DNA of 64,000 bases from Pseudomonas fulva. Its GTDB lineage: Bacteria; Pseudomonadota; Gammaproteobacteria; Pseudomonadales; Pseudomonadaceae. Shown in pieces: positions 45,390-56,228 of the stretch; positions within the stretch are counted from its first letter, which is position 1, and every line of letters begins with the position of its first letter. The translations under genes were made by a program, and so were the position numbers. The notes beneath the pieces were generated by a model that was not told the DNA's origin, made no database searches, and saw nothing but the letters and a program-made list of their open reading frames with translations. The stretch lies in assembly GCF_023517795.1 (NCBI RefSeq), contig NZ_CP082928.1, positions 868,001 to 932,000 on the forward strand, written 5' to 3'.

Positions 45390-45416
45390 GAACTTCACTG
45401 GCCCGAGTCACTCACA
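45390..45416 (+). promoter_or_regulatory. AlgU/sigma-E-like promoter
   Basis: GAACTT (45390-45395), 16-bp spacer, TCACA (45412-45416): close to the AlgU consensus GAACTT-N16-TCTGA. No annotated plus-strand gene follows before a terminator at 45441-45465, so it may drive a very short RNA. Confidence 0.45.
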
Positions 45417-45440
45417 AATGGTGCATCGATTGATTTCTCC

Positions 45441-45465
45441 GGGCGCATGAAGCGCCCATTTTTTT
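45441..45465 (+). terminator. Plus-strand intrinsic terminator without its own gene
   Basis: GGGCGC-ATGAA-GCGCCC then A and seven T's. Either the distal end of the nitrate transporter transcript, read across the convergent small gene, or the end of a small RNA from the AlgU-like promoter. Confidence 0.75.
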
Positions 45466-45521
45466 GCCCGCGATTCGCTGCTTCGTCCGGTATCGGCACG
45501 AGCGCCGGGCGCAGTCGGGCA

Positions 45522-45550
45522 TAAAAAAACCGGGCCATGCCCGGTTTTTT
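45522..45550. terminator. Bidirectional terminator of dcd
   Basis: CCGGGC-CAT-GCCCGG flanked by seven A's on one side and six T's on the other, 17 bp from the dcd stop. It can terminate dcd on the minus strand. Confidence 0.85.
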
Positions 45551-45566
45551 CACGCTGCAGCGGCCG

Positions 45567-46133
45567 TCAGGCCTTTGGCAGGGTGACGCCGGTCTGGCCC
45601 TGGTACTTGCCGCCACGATCCTTGTAGGACACCTCACAGGCCTCGTCGGACTGCAGGAACAGCATCTGCGCCACGCCTTCGTTGGCGTAGATCTTCGCCG
45701 GCAGGTTGGTGGTGTTGGAGAACTCCAGGGTCACGTGACCTTCCCACTCCGGCTCCAGCGGCGTGACGTTGACGATGATGCCGCAACGCGCATAGGTGCT
45801 CTTGCCCAGGCAGATGGTCAGCACGTCACGGGGAATGCGGAAGAACTCCACGGTGCGCGCCAGGGCGAAGGAGTTCGGCGGGATGATGCACACGTCGCTT
45901 TTGATGTCGACGAAGCTCTTGGCATCGAAGTTCTTCGGGTCCACCACCGCCGAGTGGATGTTGGTGAACACCTTGAATTCATCGGCGCAGCGCACGTCGT
46001 AGCCGTAGCTGGACACCCCGTAGGAGATCACCCGGCTGTCGTCCGCGCCGCGCACCTGACGCTCGACGTAGGGCTCGATCATGCCGTGTTCCTGGGCCAT
46101 GCGGCGAATCCACTTGTCCGATTTGATGCTCAT
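45567..46133 (-). CDS. dcd: dCTP deaminase
   Basis: 188 aa, full family length. Deaminates dCTP to dUTP, feeding dTMP synthesis. Motifs: [88 protein letters not shown] (nucleotide-binding and catalytic Glu region) and [19 protein letters not shown]. Cytoplasmic homotrimer. Monocistronic between the two terminators. Confidence 0.97.
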   Translation of the reverse strand: MSIKSDKWIRRMAQEHGMIEPYVERQVRGADDSRVISYGVSSYGYDVRCADEFKVFTNIHSAVVDPKNFDAKSFVDIKSDVCIIPPNSFALARTVEFFRIPRDVLTICLGKSTYARCGIIVNVTPLEPEWEGHVTLEFSNTTNLPAKIYANEGVAQMLFLQSDEACEVSYKDRGGKYQGQTGVTLPKA

Positions 46134-46459
46134 GGCGGGGCCGTCCTGAAGGTCTGTGCGGTGAAAAGTGCAGGCATCTTACCGGGCTGCAAGGCTGGGT
46201 TCAAAGCCTCTCGACAGGCCGCAGCGAGGCGCCCGCGCAGGCGCCGATGCAAGTAAATCGCAGAAAGACTGACAGACCATTCGCACTTCGCGAAAAAAGC
46301 GGGTATGGTGATCCCACTGTGCTGCATGTGTCACCGCGAATCGCTACATGATGCCTAGATTTCGATCCAAACATCGTCCGACTCCTAGTACTCGTTGCAC
46401 TCAGTCCCGGCCTGGTTCTATCCAGGGCTGTTAATTATTTAGTTCTTAGGAGACATCAC
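46134..46459 (+). promoter_or_regulatory. Upstream region and 5' leader of the cold-shock gene
   Basis: No gene. A hairpin CCTGG-TTCTAT-CCAGG lies at 46411-46426, followed by the A/T-rich TTAATTATTTAG and the Shine-Dalgarno AGGAGA at 46448-46453. A long structured leader is typical of cspA-type genes and mediates temperature-dependent translation. I did not find a confident promoter; the dcd promoter is also in this gap. Confidence 0.5.
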
Positions 46460-46669
46460 ATGTCCAATCGTCAGACTGGCACCGTTAAGTGGTTCAACGA
46501 TGAAAAAGGCTACGGCTTCATCACCCCGCAATCCGGTGACGACCTGTTCGTACACTTCAAAGCTATCCAGAGCGATGGCTTCAAGAGCCTGAAAGAAGGC
46601 CAGCAGGTTTCCTTCGTGGCCACCCGTGGTCAGAAAGGCATGCAAGCTGAGGAAGTTCAGGTTATCTAA
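46460..46669 (+). CDS. Cold-shock domain protein (CspA family)
   Basis: 69 aa single OB-fold domain. RNP1 KGYGFITP and RNP2 DLFVHF are intact in [32 protein letters not shown]. Binds single-stranded RNA or DNA as an RNA chaperone. The C-terminus ([16 protein letters not shown]) fits the Pseudomonas CspA/CapB group. A strong Shine-Dalgarno is present. Its terminator follows 21 bp after the stop. Confidence 0.96.
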   Translation: MSNRQTGTVKWFNDEKGYGFITPQSGDDLFVHFKAIQSDGFKSLKEGQQVSFVATRGQKGMQAEEVQVI

Positions 46670-46690
46670 CCTGCTCCTTCCGCAAAAGAA

Positions 46691-46713
46691 CCCCGCCTAG
46701 GCGGGGTTTTTTT
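46691..46713 (+). terminator. Intrinsic terminator of the cold-shock gene
   Basis: CCCCGCCTAGGCGGGG, a perfect 16-base palindrome, followed by seven T's. Confidence 0.9.
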
Positions 46714-46763
46714 ATATCTGCGCTTCGTGCAGCAGGCACGCCGTGGCGCACCCGCGCTGGCGA

Positions 46764-47858
46764 TCAGTCGTCGGCGATGACGATGTTCGGCATGCCCTGA
46801 GCGTTGCCGGCGCTGGTTGCAATGCGCGCGCCGACCAGGCGGGCGATCTGCTGGTAGAGCATGGCGATCTGGCTTTCCGGGTCGGCAATGGCGGTGGGTT
46901 TGCCACCATCGGCCTGCAGGCGGATGGCCATCGACAACGGCATCGAGGCCAGCAGATCGACACCGAATTGCGCCGCCAGCTTCTCGCCGCCGCCCTCGCC
47001 GAACAGGTGCTCGGCATGGCCGCAGTTCGAGCAGATGTGCACAGCCATGTTCTCCACCACGCCAAGCACCGGGATGTTCACCTTGCGGAACATCTCCACG
47101 CCCTTCTTGGCATCGAGCAGCGCCAGATCCTGGGGGGTGGTGACGATCACCGCACCGGCCACCGGCACCTTTTGGGCCAGGGTCAGGTGGATGTCGCCGG
47201 TACCCGGCGGCATGTCGATGATCAGGTAGTCGAGGTCGTTCCACGCCGTTTGGGTGACCAGCTGGATCAGCGCCCCGGAGACCATCGGGCCGCGCCAGAC
47301 CACCGGCGTGTTGTCGTCGGTCAGGAAAGCCATCGACATCACCTGTACGCCATGGGCCTCCAGGGGCACGAACCACTTCTGCTCGCGCACCTGCGGCCGC
47401 GTGCCTTCGGCGATACCGAACATGATGCCCTGGCTGGGGCCGTAGATATCGGCATCGAGAATGCCCACCCGCGCGCCCTCACGGGCCAGTGCCAGAGCCA
47501 GGTTGGCAGCGGTGGTGGACTTGCCCACGCCACCCTTGCCGGAGGCCACGGCGATCACGTTCTTGACGTTGGCCAGTGCCGGCACCTGGGCCTGCGCCTT
47601 GTGGGCGGCGATCACGCAGTTCACCTCGACAGTGGCACTGCGCACGCCTTCGAGGTTCTCGATGGCCAACTGCAGCATCTGCGCCCAGCCCTGCTTGAAT
47701 TGCCCTGCGGCGTAGCCCAGTTCCAGTTGTACGCCGACCTGCCCGTCCTGCACGTCGAGGGCACGCACGCAGCCGGCGCTGAGCGGATCCTGGTCGAGAT
47801 GGGGGTCGGTGTACTGGCGCAATACGGCTTCGACCGCAGCGCGGATATCAGCGCTCAT
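46764..47858 (-). CDS. apbC: Iron-sulfur cluster carrier protein ApbC/Mrp
   Basis: 364 aa. An N-terminal DUF59/MIP18 domain (about 1-90: IRAAVEAVLRQYTDPHLDQDPLSAG) is fused to a ParA-type ATPase: Walker A ASGKGGVGKSTTAANLALAL, IDMPPGTGDIHLTL. The cluster-binding CxxC is in HICSNCGHAEH. Delivers 4Fe-4S clusters to target proteins. It is divergent from metG with the OmpA gene between, as in P. aeruginosa (metG-mrp region). Confidence 0.95.
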   Translation of the reverse strand: MSADIRAAVEAVLRQYTDPHLDQDPLSAGCVRALDVQDGQVGVQLELGYAAGQFKQGWAQMLQLAIENLEGVRSATVEVNCVIAAHKAQAQVPALANVKNVIAVASGKGGVGKSTTAANLALALAREGARVGILDADIYGPSQGIMFGIAEGTRPQVREQKWFVPLEAHGVQVMSMAFLTDDNTPVVWRGPMVSGALIQLVTQTAWNDLDYLIIDMPPGTGDIHLTLAQKVPVAGAVIVTTPQDLALLDAKKGVEMFRKVNIPVLGVVENMAVHICSNCGHAEHLFGEGGGEKLAAQFGVDLLASMPLSMAIRLQADGGKPTAIADPESQIAMLYQQIARLVGARIATSAGNAQGMPNIVIADD

Positions 47859-47952
47859 GCTTGGCTCCGGAGATGGCAGAAAAGACGCCTATCCTACCCG
47901 AGCCGCACGGCCGATGCAGGCTGGCGACCGGCAGGCCGCCAGCCGGCGGGAC

Positions 47953-48642
47953 TCACTGCACGGGTTGGCCCGGCAGCGGCTTGAGGTTGACTTCGACGCG
48001 GCGGTTCTGCGCACGGCCCTCGGCGGTGGCGTTGTCGGCGATCGGCTGGTCCGGGCCGGCACCGCGGCTGGACAGGCGCGAGCCGTCGATGCCCTGGGCA
48101 GTGAGATAACTGGTCACGCTCTGTGCACGGCGCTGCGACAGCGCCATGTTGTGCTGACGCGAACCGGTGCTGTCGGTGTAGCCGACGATTTCGATGCTGT
48201 TGTTCTGGAATTGCTTGAACGAGGTGGCCAGGTTGTTCAGCGGCGCATAGAAACTTGGCGCAATCTCGGCCGAGTCGGTGGCGAAGGTGATGTTGCCCGG
48301 CATGATCAGCTTGATGTCATCGCCCTGGCGCTGCACTTCCACCCCGGTGCCTTCCATGCTGCGACGCAGCTCGGCCTCCTGGCGATCGGCGTAATAGCCG
48401 TAGCCGGCCCCCGCCGCGCCGGCCAGCACCGCACCGATGGCCGCACCCTTGCCACGGTCGTCATGGTTGATCGCCGCGCCGGCCGCGGCACCGGCCAGAG
48501 CGGCCAGGCCGCCATAGGTCGCGGTGCGATGGCCGCCGCCGGCGCCACCACCACCGACATTGTCGTACGGGTTGTTCGAGGCACAACCCACCAGGAGCGC
48601 CAGCGCGGTAGCGCAGGCGAGCGGACGTAAAACTGCAGGCAT
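47953..48642 (-). CDS. OmpA-family lipoprotein with glycine zipper (YiaD-like)
   Basis: 229 aa. Signal peptide with lipobox LLVGC (Cys20). A Gly-rich segment with zipper ([50 protein letters not shown]) precedes the OmpA domain ([70 protein letters not shown]). Outer-membrane lipoprotein gripping peptidoglycan. AAGGAGA lies before the ATG, and an AlgU-like promoter is upstream. Confidence 0.93.
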   Translation of the reverse strand: MPAVLRPLACATALALLVGCASNNPYDNVGGGGAGGGHRTATYGGLAALAGAAAGAAINHDDRGKGAAIGAVLAGAAGAGYGYYADRQEAELRRSMEGTGVEVQRQGDDIKLIMPGNITFATDSAEIAPSFYAPLNNLATSFKQFQNNSIEIVGYTDSTGSRQHNMALSQRRAQSVTSYLTAQGIDGSRLSSRGAGPDQPIADNATAEGRAQNRRVEVNLKPLPGQPVQ

Positions 48643-48676
48643 GGTTCATCTCCTTGCTGGGAGCGGAAGGTATTGG

Positions 48677-48703
48677 TTGGAACCCGCTGCCCTCACGAAA
48701 TTC
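48677..48703 (-). promoter_or_regulatory. AlgU/sigma-E-like promoter of the OmpA lipoprotein gene
   Basis: On the minus strand GAATTT (48703-48698), 16-bp spacer, TCCAA (48681-48677), near the AlgU consensus GAACTT-N16-TCYRA. The predicted start is about 48670, giving a ~28-nt leader. An envelope-stress promoter suits the product. Confidence 0.45.
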
Positions 48704-48794
48704 AAGCCGATATCCGCCAAATTTGCCCGCTGGCCGGAACGCGCCCGCTTACTTTATAGTGATCGACCACCCGCCAACCGATGACCGCCTGACA

Positions 48795-50828
48795 ATGTCC
48801 CAAGCCCGCCAGATTCTCGTTACCAGCGCCCTTCCCTATGCCAACGGTTCGATCCACATTGGCCATATGCTGGAGTACATCCAGACCGACATGTGGGTGC
48901 GTTTCCAGAAGCTGCGCGGCAACCAGGCCGTCTATGTATGCGGCGACGACGCGCACGGCTCGGCGATCATGCTGCGTGCGGAGAAGGAAGGCATCACACC
49001 CGAACAACTGATCGACGGCCTTAAGGCGGAGCACAGCGCCGATTTTGCTGGGTTTCTTGTCGACTTCGACAATTACCATTCGACCCACTCCGAGGAGAAC
49101 CGCGAGCTGTCCGCCGCGATCTACCTCAAGCTGCGCGATGCTGGCCATATCACCACGCGTTCGGTGACCCAGTATTTCGACCCGGAAAAGGGCATGTTTC
49201 TGGCCGACCGCTTCATCAAAGGCACCTGCCCGAAATGCGCGACGCCGGACCAGTACGGCGACAACTGCGAGAAATGCGGCGCCACCTACGAGCCCACCGA
49301 ATTGAAAGATCCGCGCTCGACAATTTCTGGCGCGGTGCCAGTACTGAAGGACTCCAAGCACTTCTTCTTCAAGCTGCCGCAGTTTCAGGAAATGCTCCAG
49401 CAGTGGACGCGCAGCGGCACCCTGCAGGAGTCGGTGGCCAACAAGCTCGCCGAATGGCTCGATAGCGGCCTGCACGAGTGGGACATCAGCCGCGATGCGC
49501 CCTACTTCGGTTTCGAAATTCCCGACGAGCCGGGCAAGTACTTCTACGTCTGGCTGGATGCGCCGATCGGCTACATGGCCAGCCTCAAGAACCTCTGTGC
49601 GCGTCGGCCGGAGCTGGATTTCGACGCGTTCTGGAACAAGGACTCCAGCGCCGAGGTGTACCACTTCATCGGCAAGGACATCGTCAACTTCCACGCCCTG
49701 TTCTGGCCGGCCATGCTCGAGGGCGCCGGCTACCGCAAGCCGACCGCCATCAACGTGCACGGCTACCTGACAGTCAATGGCCAGAAGATGTCCAAGTCGC
49801 GCGGCACCTTCATCAAGGCGCGCACCTACCTGGATCACCTGAATCCCGAATACCTGCGTTACTACTACGCGGCCAAGCTGGGCCGCGGCGTCGATGACCT
49901 GGACCTGAACCTCGAGGACTTCATCCAGAAGGTCAACTCCGACCTGGTCGGCAAGGTGGTCAACATCGCCAGCCGCTGCGCCGGCTTCATCCACAAGGGC
50001 AACGCCGGCGTGCTGGTTGCCGCCAACCCGGAGCCGGAGCTGTGGAATGCCTTCCAGAGCGCCGCGCCGAGCATCGCCGACGCCTACGAGAGTCGCGACT
50101 TCGCCCGCGCCATGCGTGAGATCATGGCCCTGGCCGACCGCGCCAACGCCTGGATCGCCGACAAGGCGCCCTGGTCGCTGGCCAAGCAGGACGGCAAGGC
50201 CGACGAGGTGCAGGCGATCTGCGCCCTGGGCGTCAACCTGTTCCGCCAGCTGGTGATCTTCCTCAAGCCGGTGCTGCCGAACCTGGCACGCGACGCCGAA
50301 GCCTTCCTCAACGTCGCACCGCTGACCTGGGCTGACCTGGCCACGCCGCTGGCCGATCATCCGCTCAATCCGTTCAGCCCGCTGCTGGCGCGCATCGAGC
50401 CGGCCAAGGTGGAAGCCATGGTCGAAGCCTCCAAGGAAGACCTGGCGGCCGCCGAAGCGCCCACAGGCAATGGCGAACTGAAGAAGGATCCGTTGGCCGC
50501 GGAAATCGCCTTCGACGCCTTCGCCGCCGTCGACCTGCGCATCGCGCTGATCGAGAAATGCGAATTCGTCGAGGGCGCCGACAAGCTGCTGCGCCTGACC
50601 CTCGATATCGGTGACGAGAAGCGCAACGTTTTCAGCGGCATCAAGAGCGCCTACCCGGACCCGAGCAAGCTCGAGGGCCGCCTGACCCTGTACGTGGCCA
50701 ACCTGGCCGCGCGCAAGATGAAGTTCGGCGTGTCCGAAGGCATGGTCCTGGCCGCCGGCCCCGGCGGCGAGGAAATCTACCTGCTCAGCCCGGACAGCGG
50801 CGCCAAGCCGGGCCAGCGGGTCAAGTAA
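48795..50828 (+). CDS. metG: Methionine--tRNA ligase
   Basis: 677 aa. HIGH motif in [20 protein letters not shown] in [12 protein letters not shown]. The zinc knuckle has [23 protein letters not shown] with four Cys. The anticodon domain is followed by a C-terminal EMAP/Arc1p-type tRNA-binding domain ([48 protein letters not shown]), giving the long dimeric form. The frame is open upstream, but the family N-terminus starts at ATG 48795. Confidence 0.97.
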   Translation: MSQARQILVTSALPYANGSIHIGHMLEYIQTDMWVRFQKLRGNQAVYVCGDDAHGSAIMLRAEKEGITPEQLIDGLKAEHSADFAGFLVDFDNYHSTHSEENRELSAAIYLKLRDAGHITTRSVTQYFDPEKGMFLADRFIKGTCPKCATPDQYGDNCEKCGATYEPTELKDPRSTISGAVPVLKDSKHFFFKLPQFQEMLQQWTRSGTLQESVANKLAEWLDSGLHEWDISRDAPYFGFEIPDEPGKYFYVWLDAPIGYMASLKNLCARRPELDFDAFWNKDSSAEVYHFIGKDIVNFHALFWPAMLEGAGYRKPTAINVHGYLTVNGQKMSKSRGTFIKARTYLDHLNPEYLRYYYAAKLGRGVDDLDLNLEDFIQKVNSDLVGKVVNIASRCAGFIHKGNAGVLVAANPEPELWNAFQSAAPSIADAYESRDFARAMREIMALADRANAWIADKAPWSLAKQDGKADEVQAICALGVNLFRQLVIFLKPVLPNLARDAEAFLNVAPLTWADLATPLADHPLNPFSPLLARIEPAKVEAMVEASKEDLAAAEAPTGNGELKKDPLAAEIAFDAFAAVDLRIALIEKCEFVEGADKLLRLTLDIGDEKRNVFSGIKSAYPDPSKLEGRLTLYVANLAARKMKFGVSEGMVLAAGPGGEEIYLLSPDSGAKPGQRVK

Positions 50829-50909
50829 AATGATTATCGGACCCGGTTCTCCTCACCCAGAGCCGGGAGTTGGTAATTAACGTAATAGGCGGCCGTTTGG
50901 CGGTTCATT

Positions 50910-50972
50910 GTGGGAACGGGCGGGGACGCCTAGTTCACGCCCGCGACTTCGCGCGCATGGCGCGCTCCCACG
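50910..50972. repeat. Paired REP elements in inverted orientation
   Basis: GTGGGAACGGGC at 50910-50921 and, about 40 bp on, GCGCGCTCCCAC in opposite orientation (ending near 50971), with GCCCGCGA between. A REP pair that can fold as one cruciform in the 239-bp metG-DUF4349 gap; no gene is seen there. Confidence 0.7.
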
Positions 50973-51067
50973 AAAGCAGGCCGATGTCCGGTATCGTTTT
51001 TTTCTGGCGTAGATACGCGCTGGCAAGCCATGCGCGACAGATCGCGAACTGTATCCGAGGTACAGGG

Positions 51068-51871
51068 ATGCTTTTCTCTAAATCCCGTTTTCTCACCACC
51101 GCGCTCGCCCTGCTGACGCTGGTCGGCTGCTCACCTTCCGGTGACGGTCGGCCACCGGCCGGCGCTGCATTGCTTGGCGAAACGGCCCAGCAAGGCGCCT
51201 TTCTCGCCTATGAACACAGCGTCGGTATCCGCCTGCCGGTCGAGCAGGTCGAGCCGCGCCTGGCTGCCGTGCGCGAGGCGTGCAGCAGCCAGCGCTTCGG
51301 CCAGTGCGACCTGCTGGCCATCGAGCAGAGCCAGGGCGCTTACCAGGCGGCCAGCATTACCGTGCGCATCGCACCGGCGGGCGTCGAGCCTCTGGTCGGC
51401 TTTGCCGGTGAAGGCGGCGAGCTGCAAAGTCGGCATACGCGCGCCGAGGACCTCGCCCAGGCGGTCAGCGATACCGAACAGCAACGCCAGCGCCTGGAAC
51501 GCCAGCGCAAGACGCTGCTGCAGTACCAGGCGCGCAGTGACCTGAGCGTCAGCGACATGCTCGCCCTGGCCCGCGAGCTGGCCGACGTGGAAGTGCAACT
51601 GGCCGGTAACGCCCAGCAATCGGCGCAGCAGCAACGGCGATTGACCACCAACCTGTTGACCCTGAGCTTCAGCACCGACGGCGAGCCGGTCGGGCGCCTG
51701 GCGCGTATCGGCGCCGCGGCCGGCGGCATGCTCGACAACGCCACCGAGGGCGCCACCGAAGCCATCCGCCTACTTGGCTACGGTATTCCCTTCGTCATCA
51801 TCCTGTTTCCGCTCGCCTTGCTGGTCCGCTGGCTGTGGCGCAAGGCCAGCCGGGTGCGCAACGGCGCCTGA
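51068..51871 (+). CDS. DUF4349 lipoprotein with C-terminal membrane helix
   Basis: 267 aa. Lipobox LVGC (Cys21). The central region has VRIAPAGVEPLVGFAGEGGELQSRHTRAEDLAQAVSDTEQQRQRLERQRKTLL, a coiled coil of about 60 residues, and SVSDMLALARELADVEVQLAG, typical of DUF4349. A C-terminal helix (YGIPFVIILFPLALLVRWLWRKASR) with positive end anchors it in the inner membrane. Having both a lipid anchor and a membrane helix is odd but normal for the family. Function unknown. Confidence 0.85.
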   Translation: MLFSKSRFLTTALALLTLVGCSPSGDGRPPAGAALLGETAQQGAFLAYEHSVGIRLPVEQVEPRLAAVREACSSQRFGQCDLLAIEQSQGAYQAASITVRIAPAGVEPLVGFAGEGGELQSRHTRAEDLAQAVSDTEQQRQRLERQRKTLLQYQARSDLSVSDMLALARELADVEVQLAGNAQQSAQQQRRLTTNLLTLSFSTDGEPVGRLARIGAAAGGMLDNATEGATEAIRLLGYGIPFVIILFPLALLVRWLWRKASRVRNGA

Positions 51872-52033
51872 ACGAACCCCCGGGTGGTCTTGCCCTGTAC
51901 CGGGGGCGGCGCATGCCGGATAATGCCCGGCTCACGCTTCAGCCAGACCCGCAACACCGATGATCGACTCTCGCCACCTCACCTGCCCGTACCGTCATGG
52001 GTCACGCCCGTGCCGGCATGCCTGGGTGCGCCC

Positions 52034-53158
52034 ATGAGCAGCGCGCAGCGCATCGCCGCCATCGACGCCCTGCTGCCGCAGACGCAATGCGGAAAGTGCG
52101 GCCACCCCGGCTGCCTGCCTTACGCCGAAGGCATCGCCGCGGGCGAGGCGATCAACAAGTGTCCACCCGGTGGCACCGCGACCCTTCGCGCCCTGGCCGA
52201 TCTGCTGCAGGTGCCCGAACTGCCGCTGGCCTTGCCCGCCACGCCGGCCCAGGTGGCGGTGATTCGCGAGGCCGAGTGCATCGGCTGCACCAAATGCATC
52301 CAGGCCTGCCCGGTGGATGCCATCGTCGGCGCCGCCAAGCTGATGCACACGGTGATCACCGATGAATGCACGGGCTGCGAGCTGTGCATCGCCCCCTGCC
52401 CGGTGGACTGCATCGACCTGATCAGCTTGCCGCCGGCCGAAGCCGCCGTGCAACGCGCCCGGGCCGACCAGTTCCGCACCCGCCATCAGCATCGCCAGGC
52501 CCGCCTGGCGCGCCACGATGCCCGCCGCCGCGCGGCTCGCCCGGTACGCCCTGCACCGCTGGAAACGCCCGCCGCCGCGCCCCGGCAGCCCGCCGTGGCG
52601 CCCTCGCTGAAGCAGGCGAAGATCGATGCCGCCATGAGCCGTGCTCAGCTGCAAAAGGCCCTGAAGGCCTTTGGTGATAATCCGGATGACGGCCAGCGCC
52701 AGCAACTTGCCTCCCTGCAGCAGGCCGCCGAACGCGACCAGCAGCGTCTCACCGCGCTGCAGACAATGCCCGCACAGGAAGCGCCAAGCCTGGGCGAACA
52801 GGCCCTCAAGCAGGCCAAGATCGACCTGGCCAGCCACCGCATGGCCCTCAAGGCCGGTGAACGCCGCGGCCTCGACGAACAGGCCCTGGCGCCATTGCGC
52901 AGTGCCTATGCCGCCGCCCAGGAGGCTCTGCACCTGGCTGAAGAACGCTGCGGCAAGCCCGCGCCTGCCCGTGTGCTAGTCGACAAGGCTGGGCTCAGCG
53001 CACCGCTGCGCCAGTTGAAGACCGATCTGGCCTATGCCCGCGCCGAACTCAGCAAATTGCAGCGCAGCGAACCGGCTGACAGCACCAAGATACGCGATGC
53101 CCAAACGCGCCTGGCAGAGGCAGAACGCCGCCTGCAGGCGCACACCAGCGCCAGTTAG
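52034..53158 (+). CDS. rnfB: Orphan RnfB-like ferredoxin protein with long helical C-terminus
   Basis: 374 aa. It begins almost directly with the Fe-S domain [38 protein letters not shown] (four-Cys RnfB motif) and then has two 4Fe-4S ferredoxin motifs, [16 protein letters not shown] and [16 protein letters not shown]. The N-terminal membrane helix of ordinary RnfB is absent. After ~150 residues come an Arg/Ala/Pro-rich linker and a predicted coiled coil with near repeats [37 protein letters not shown] and [15 protein letters not shown]. It is followed by nth (28 bp), as in complete rnf operons, but rnfA, C, D, G and E are missing. Confidence 0.88.
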   Translation: MSSAQRIAAIDALLPQTQCGKCGHPGCLPYAEGIAAGEAINKCPPGGTATLRALADLLQVPELPLALPATPAQVAVIREAECIGCTKCIQACPVDAIVGAAKLMHTVITDECTGCELCIAPCPVDCIDLISLPPAEAAVQRARADQFRTRHQHRQARLARHDARRRAARPVRPAPLETPAAAPRQPAVAPSLKQAKIDAAMSRAQLQKALKAFGDNPDDGQRQQLASLQQAAERDQQRLTALQTMPAQEAPSLGEQALKQAKIDLASHRMALKAGERRGLDEQALAPLRSAYAAAQEALHLAEERCGKPAPARVLVDKAGLSAPLRQLKTDLAYARAELSKLQRSEPADSTKIRDAQTRLAEAERRLQAHTSAS

Positions 53159-53186
53159 AGCGCCACGACAGACCTGATGCCCGAAC

Positions 53187-53825
53187 ATGAACGCCGCCAA
53201 GCGCCTTGAAATCTTCCGCCGTCTGCACGAAGACAACCCCGAGCCCAAGACCGAGCTGGCCTACAGCACGCCGTTCGAGCTGCTGATCGCGGTGATCCTC
53301 TCCGCCCAGGCCACCGACGTGGGCGTCAACAAGGCCACCGCCAAGCTCTACCCGGTGGCCAACACGCCGGAGGCGATCCTCGCCCTGGGCGTCGACGGCC
53401 TGAGCGAGTACATCAAGACCATCGGCCTGTATAACAGCAAGGCCCGAAATGTCATCGAGACCTGCCGGATTCTCGTCGAGCAGCACGGCAGCCAGGTGCC
53501 GGAAACCCGCGAGGCCCTGGAGGCGCTGCCCGGCGTAGGCCGCAAGACCGCCAACGTGGTGCTCAATACCGCCTTTCGCCAGCTGACCATGGCCGTGGAC
53601 ACGCACATTTTCCGGGTCAGCAACCGCACCGGCATCGCCCCCGGCAAGAACGTGGTGGAGGTCGAGAAGAAGCTGCTCAAGTTCGTGCCCAGGGATTATC
53701 TGCTCGACGCGCACCACTGGCTGATCCTCCATGGTCGCTACGTGTGCCAGGCCCGCAAGCCGCGCTGCGGCAGCTGCCGTATCGAGGACCTGTGCGAATA
53801 CAAGGCGAAGACATCCGACGATTGA
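53187..53825 (+). CDS. nth: Endonuclease III
   Basis: 212 aa. DNA glycosylase/AP lyase for oxidised pyrimidines. Helix-hairpin-helix LPGVGRKTANVVL with catalytic Lys120, and Asp138 in VDTHIF, the same numbers as E. coli. The 4Fe-4S loop is C-x6-C-x2-C-x5-C in CQARKPRCGSCRIEDLCEYK. The frame runs on from the rnfB operon remnant, 28 bp behind it. Confidence 0.97.
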   Translation: MNAAKRLEIFRRLHEDNPEPKTELAYSTPFELLIAVILSAQATDVGVNKATAKLYPVANTPEAILALGVDGLSEYIKTIGLYNSKARNVIETCRILVEQHGSQVPETREALEALPGVGRKTANVVLNTAFRQLTMAVDTHIFRVSNRTGIAPGKNVVEVEKKLLKFVPRDYLLDAHHWLILHGRYVCQARKPRCGSCRIEDLCEYKAKTSDD

Positions 53826-53932
53826 AGCTTCATAGCTTTCTGATATGAGTTGATTGAAAAAATCTTTTTTACTCCCTTCACGTTTGCCCTTATAAGGTCG
53901 GCAAATGGCCCCTGTAGCCGGGAGTGAAGCGC

Positions 53933-54112
53933 ATGAGCAACGGCAAAGAAGACCTGGAACTGGACGACGACTTCGTCAGCGACGAAACGGACAGCAGCGA
54001 AGCCCCGGTGGAAGTGGCGAAAACCAACCTCACCAAGCGACGCATCATCGACAATTTCCTCGAGGAGCGACGCCTGCACAAGCAGCTGGCCGAGTACGAC
54101 TTCGATCTGTAA
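53933..54112 (+). CDS. PA3496-family small protein (putative envelope integrity)
   Basis: 59 aa. An acidic N-terminus (EDLELDDDFVSDETDSSEAPVE) is followed by a basic helical part (TNLTKRRIIDNFLEERRLHKQLAEYDFDL). Family defined by P. aeruginosa PA3496, which follows nth there too. GGGAG precedes the ATG. Molecular role unknown. Confidence 0.85.
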   Translation: MSNGKEDLELDDDFVSDETDSSEAPVEVAKTNLTKRRIIDNFLEERRLHKQLAEYDFDL

Positions 54113-54140
54113 GCTGCCGCCACGATCGTGATCCAATGAA

Positions 54141-54174
54141 AAATGCCCGTGTCGGTGGACACGGGCATTTTTTG
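54141..54174 (+). terminator. Intrinsic terminator after the PA3496-like gene
   Basis: AAATGCCCGTGTC-GGTG-GACACGGGCATTT, a perfect 13-bp stem, followed by further T's (54171-54173). Confidence 0.9.
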
Positions 54175-54223
54175 TGGCCTACCGTCCCTGGCGGCCACCC
54201 TGCGGGCCGTCGCAAGCGACGTC

Positions 54224-54247
54224 AAAAACTTCTCCCGGAAGTTTTTT
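54224..54247 (-). terminator. Intrinsic terminator of trxB
   Basis: AAAAACTTC (54224-54232) pairs with GAAGTTTTT (54238-54246) around TCCCG. On the minus strand it gives a hairpin with a T-run, 22 bp after the trxB stop. Confidence 0.75.
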
Positions 54248-54268
54248 GTTTCAGGCGCAGCGAGCCGG

Positions 54269-55387
<1,119 letters not shown>

Positions 55388-55445
55388 TCACCGCGGCGGC
55401 AAAATGGGTAAGGTCGCGCCACGTTCACTTGTTGGAGACACCTCG

Positions 55446-56213
55446 ATGCGCGCTCCCGTGCTGTCCGGCCCGCAGTACCTCGGCGAAGGCCTGAAACTGG
55501 TCATGAGCCCCGGCCTGCGGCTGTTCGTACTGCTGCCGCTGGCCATCAACCTGATCCTGTTCAGCCTGATGATCGGCTTCGCCGTACAGCAGTTCGGCGG
55601 CTGGGTGGACACCTTCATGCCGTCGCTGCCGAGCTGGCTGAGCTTTTTGCAATACATCCTCTGGCCGCTGTTCGTGGTGCTGGTGATACTCATGGTGTTC
55701 TTCACCTTCACCATGCTGGCCAATATCGTCGCCGCCCCCTTCAATGGCTTTCTCGCCGAGAAGGTCGAAGTGGTGGTGCGCGGCCAGGACAACTTCCCGC
55801 CGTTCAGCTGGGGCGAACTGGTCGCCATGGTGCCGCGCACCCTGGGTCGCGAAGGCCGCAAGCTGGCCTACTTCCTGCCGCGGGCCCTGGGCCTGCTGAT
55901 CCTGTCGTTCATCCCGGTGGTCAATCTGGTGGCAGCGCCGCTGTGGCTGCTGTTCGGCGTGTGGATGATGGCCATCCAGTACATCGACTATCCCGCCGAC
56001 AACAACAAGGTCAGCTGGCAGGACATGCTCGCCTGGCTGCGCGAAAAACGTTGGCAGTCCTTGGGTTTCGGCGGCATCACCTACGCAGCCCTGCTGGTCC
56101 CTTTCGTGAACATCGTGATGATGCCTGCCGCCGTGGCGGGCGCGACGCTGTTCTGGGTACGTGAAGGGGGTGTGAGCGCAGGCACCGGGGTTGTCACGCA
56201 AACGCCACGTTGA
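55446..56213 (+). CDS. cysZ: Sulfate transporter CysZ
   Basis: 255 aa inner-membrane protein supporting sulfate uptake. N-terminal [35 protein letters not shown], then a long hydrophobic hairpin ([44 protein letters not shown]) and [29 protein letters not shown], all conserved in CysZ. GGAG lies 8 bp before ATG 55446. Confidence 0.93.
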   Translation: MRAPVLSGPQYLGEGLKLVMSPGLRLFVLLPLAINLILFSLMIGFAVQQFGGWVDTFMPSLPSWLSFLQYILWPLFVVLVILMVFFTFTMLANIVAAPFNGFLAEKVEVVVRGQDNFPPFSWGELVAMVPRTLGREGRKLAYFLPRALGLLILSFIPVVNLVAAPLWLLFGVWMMAIQYIDYPADNNKVSWQDMLAWLREKRWQSLGFGGITYAALLVPFVNIVMMPAAVAGATLFWVREGGVSAGTGVVTQTPR

Positions 56214-56228
56214 TGTCACAGACGCTAC

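Noticed and set aside
45447..45524. 25-codon ORF (MKRPFFCPRFAAS...) starting inside the terminator loop at 45447.
   Set aside because: It begins in a terminator hairpin and has no ribosome site.
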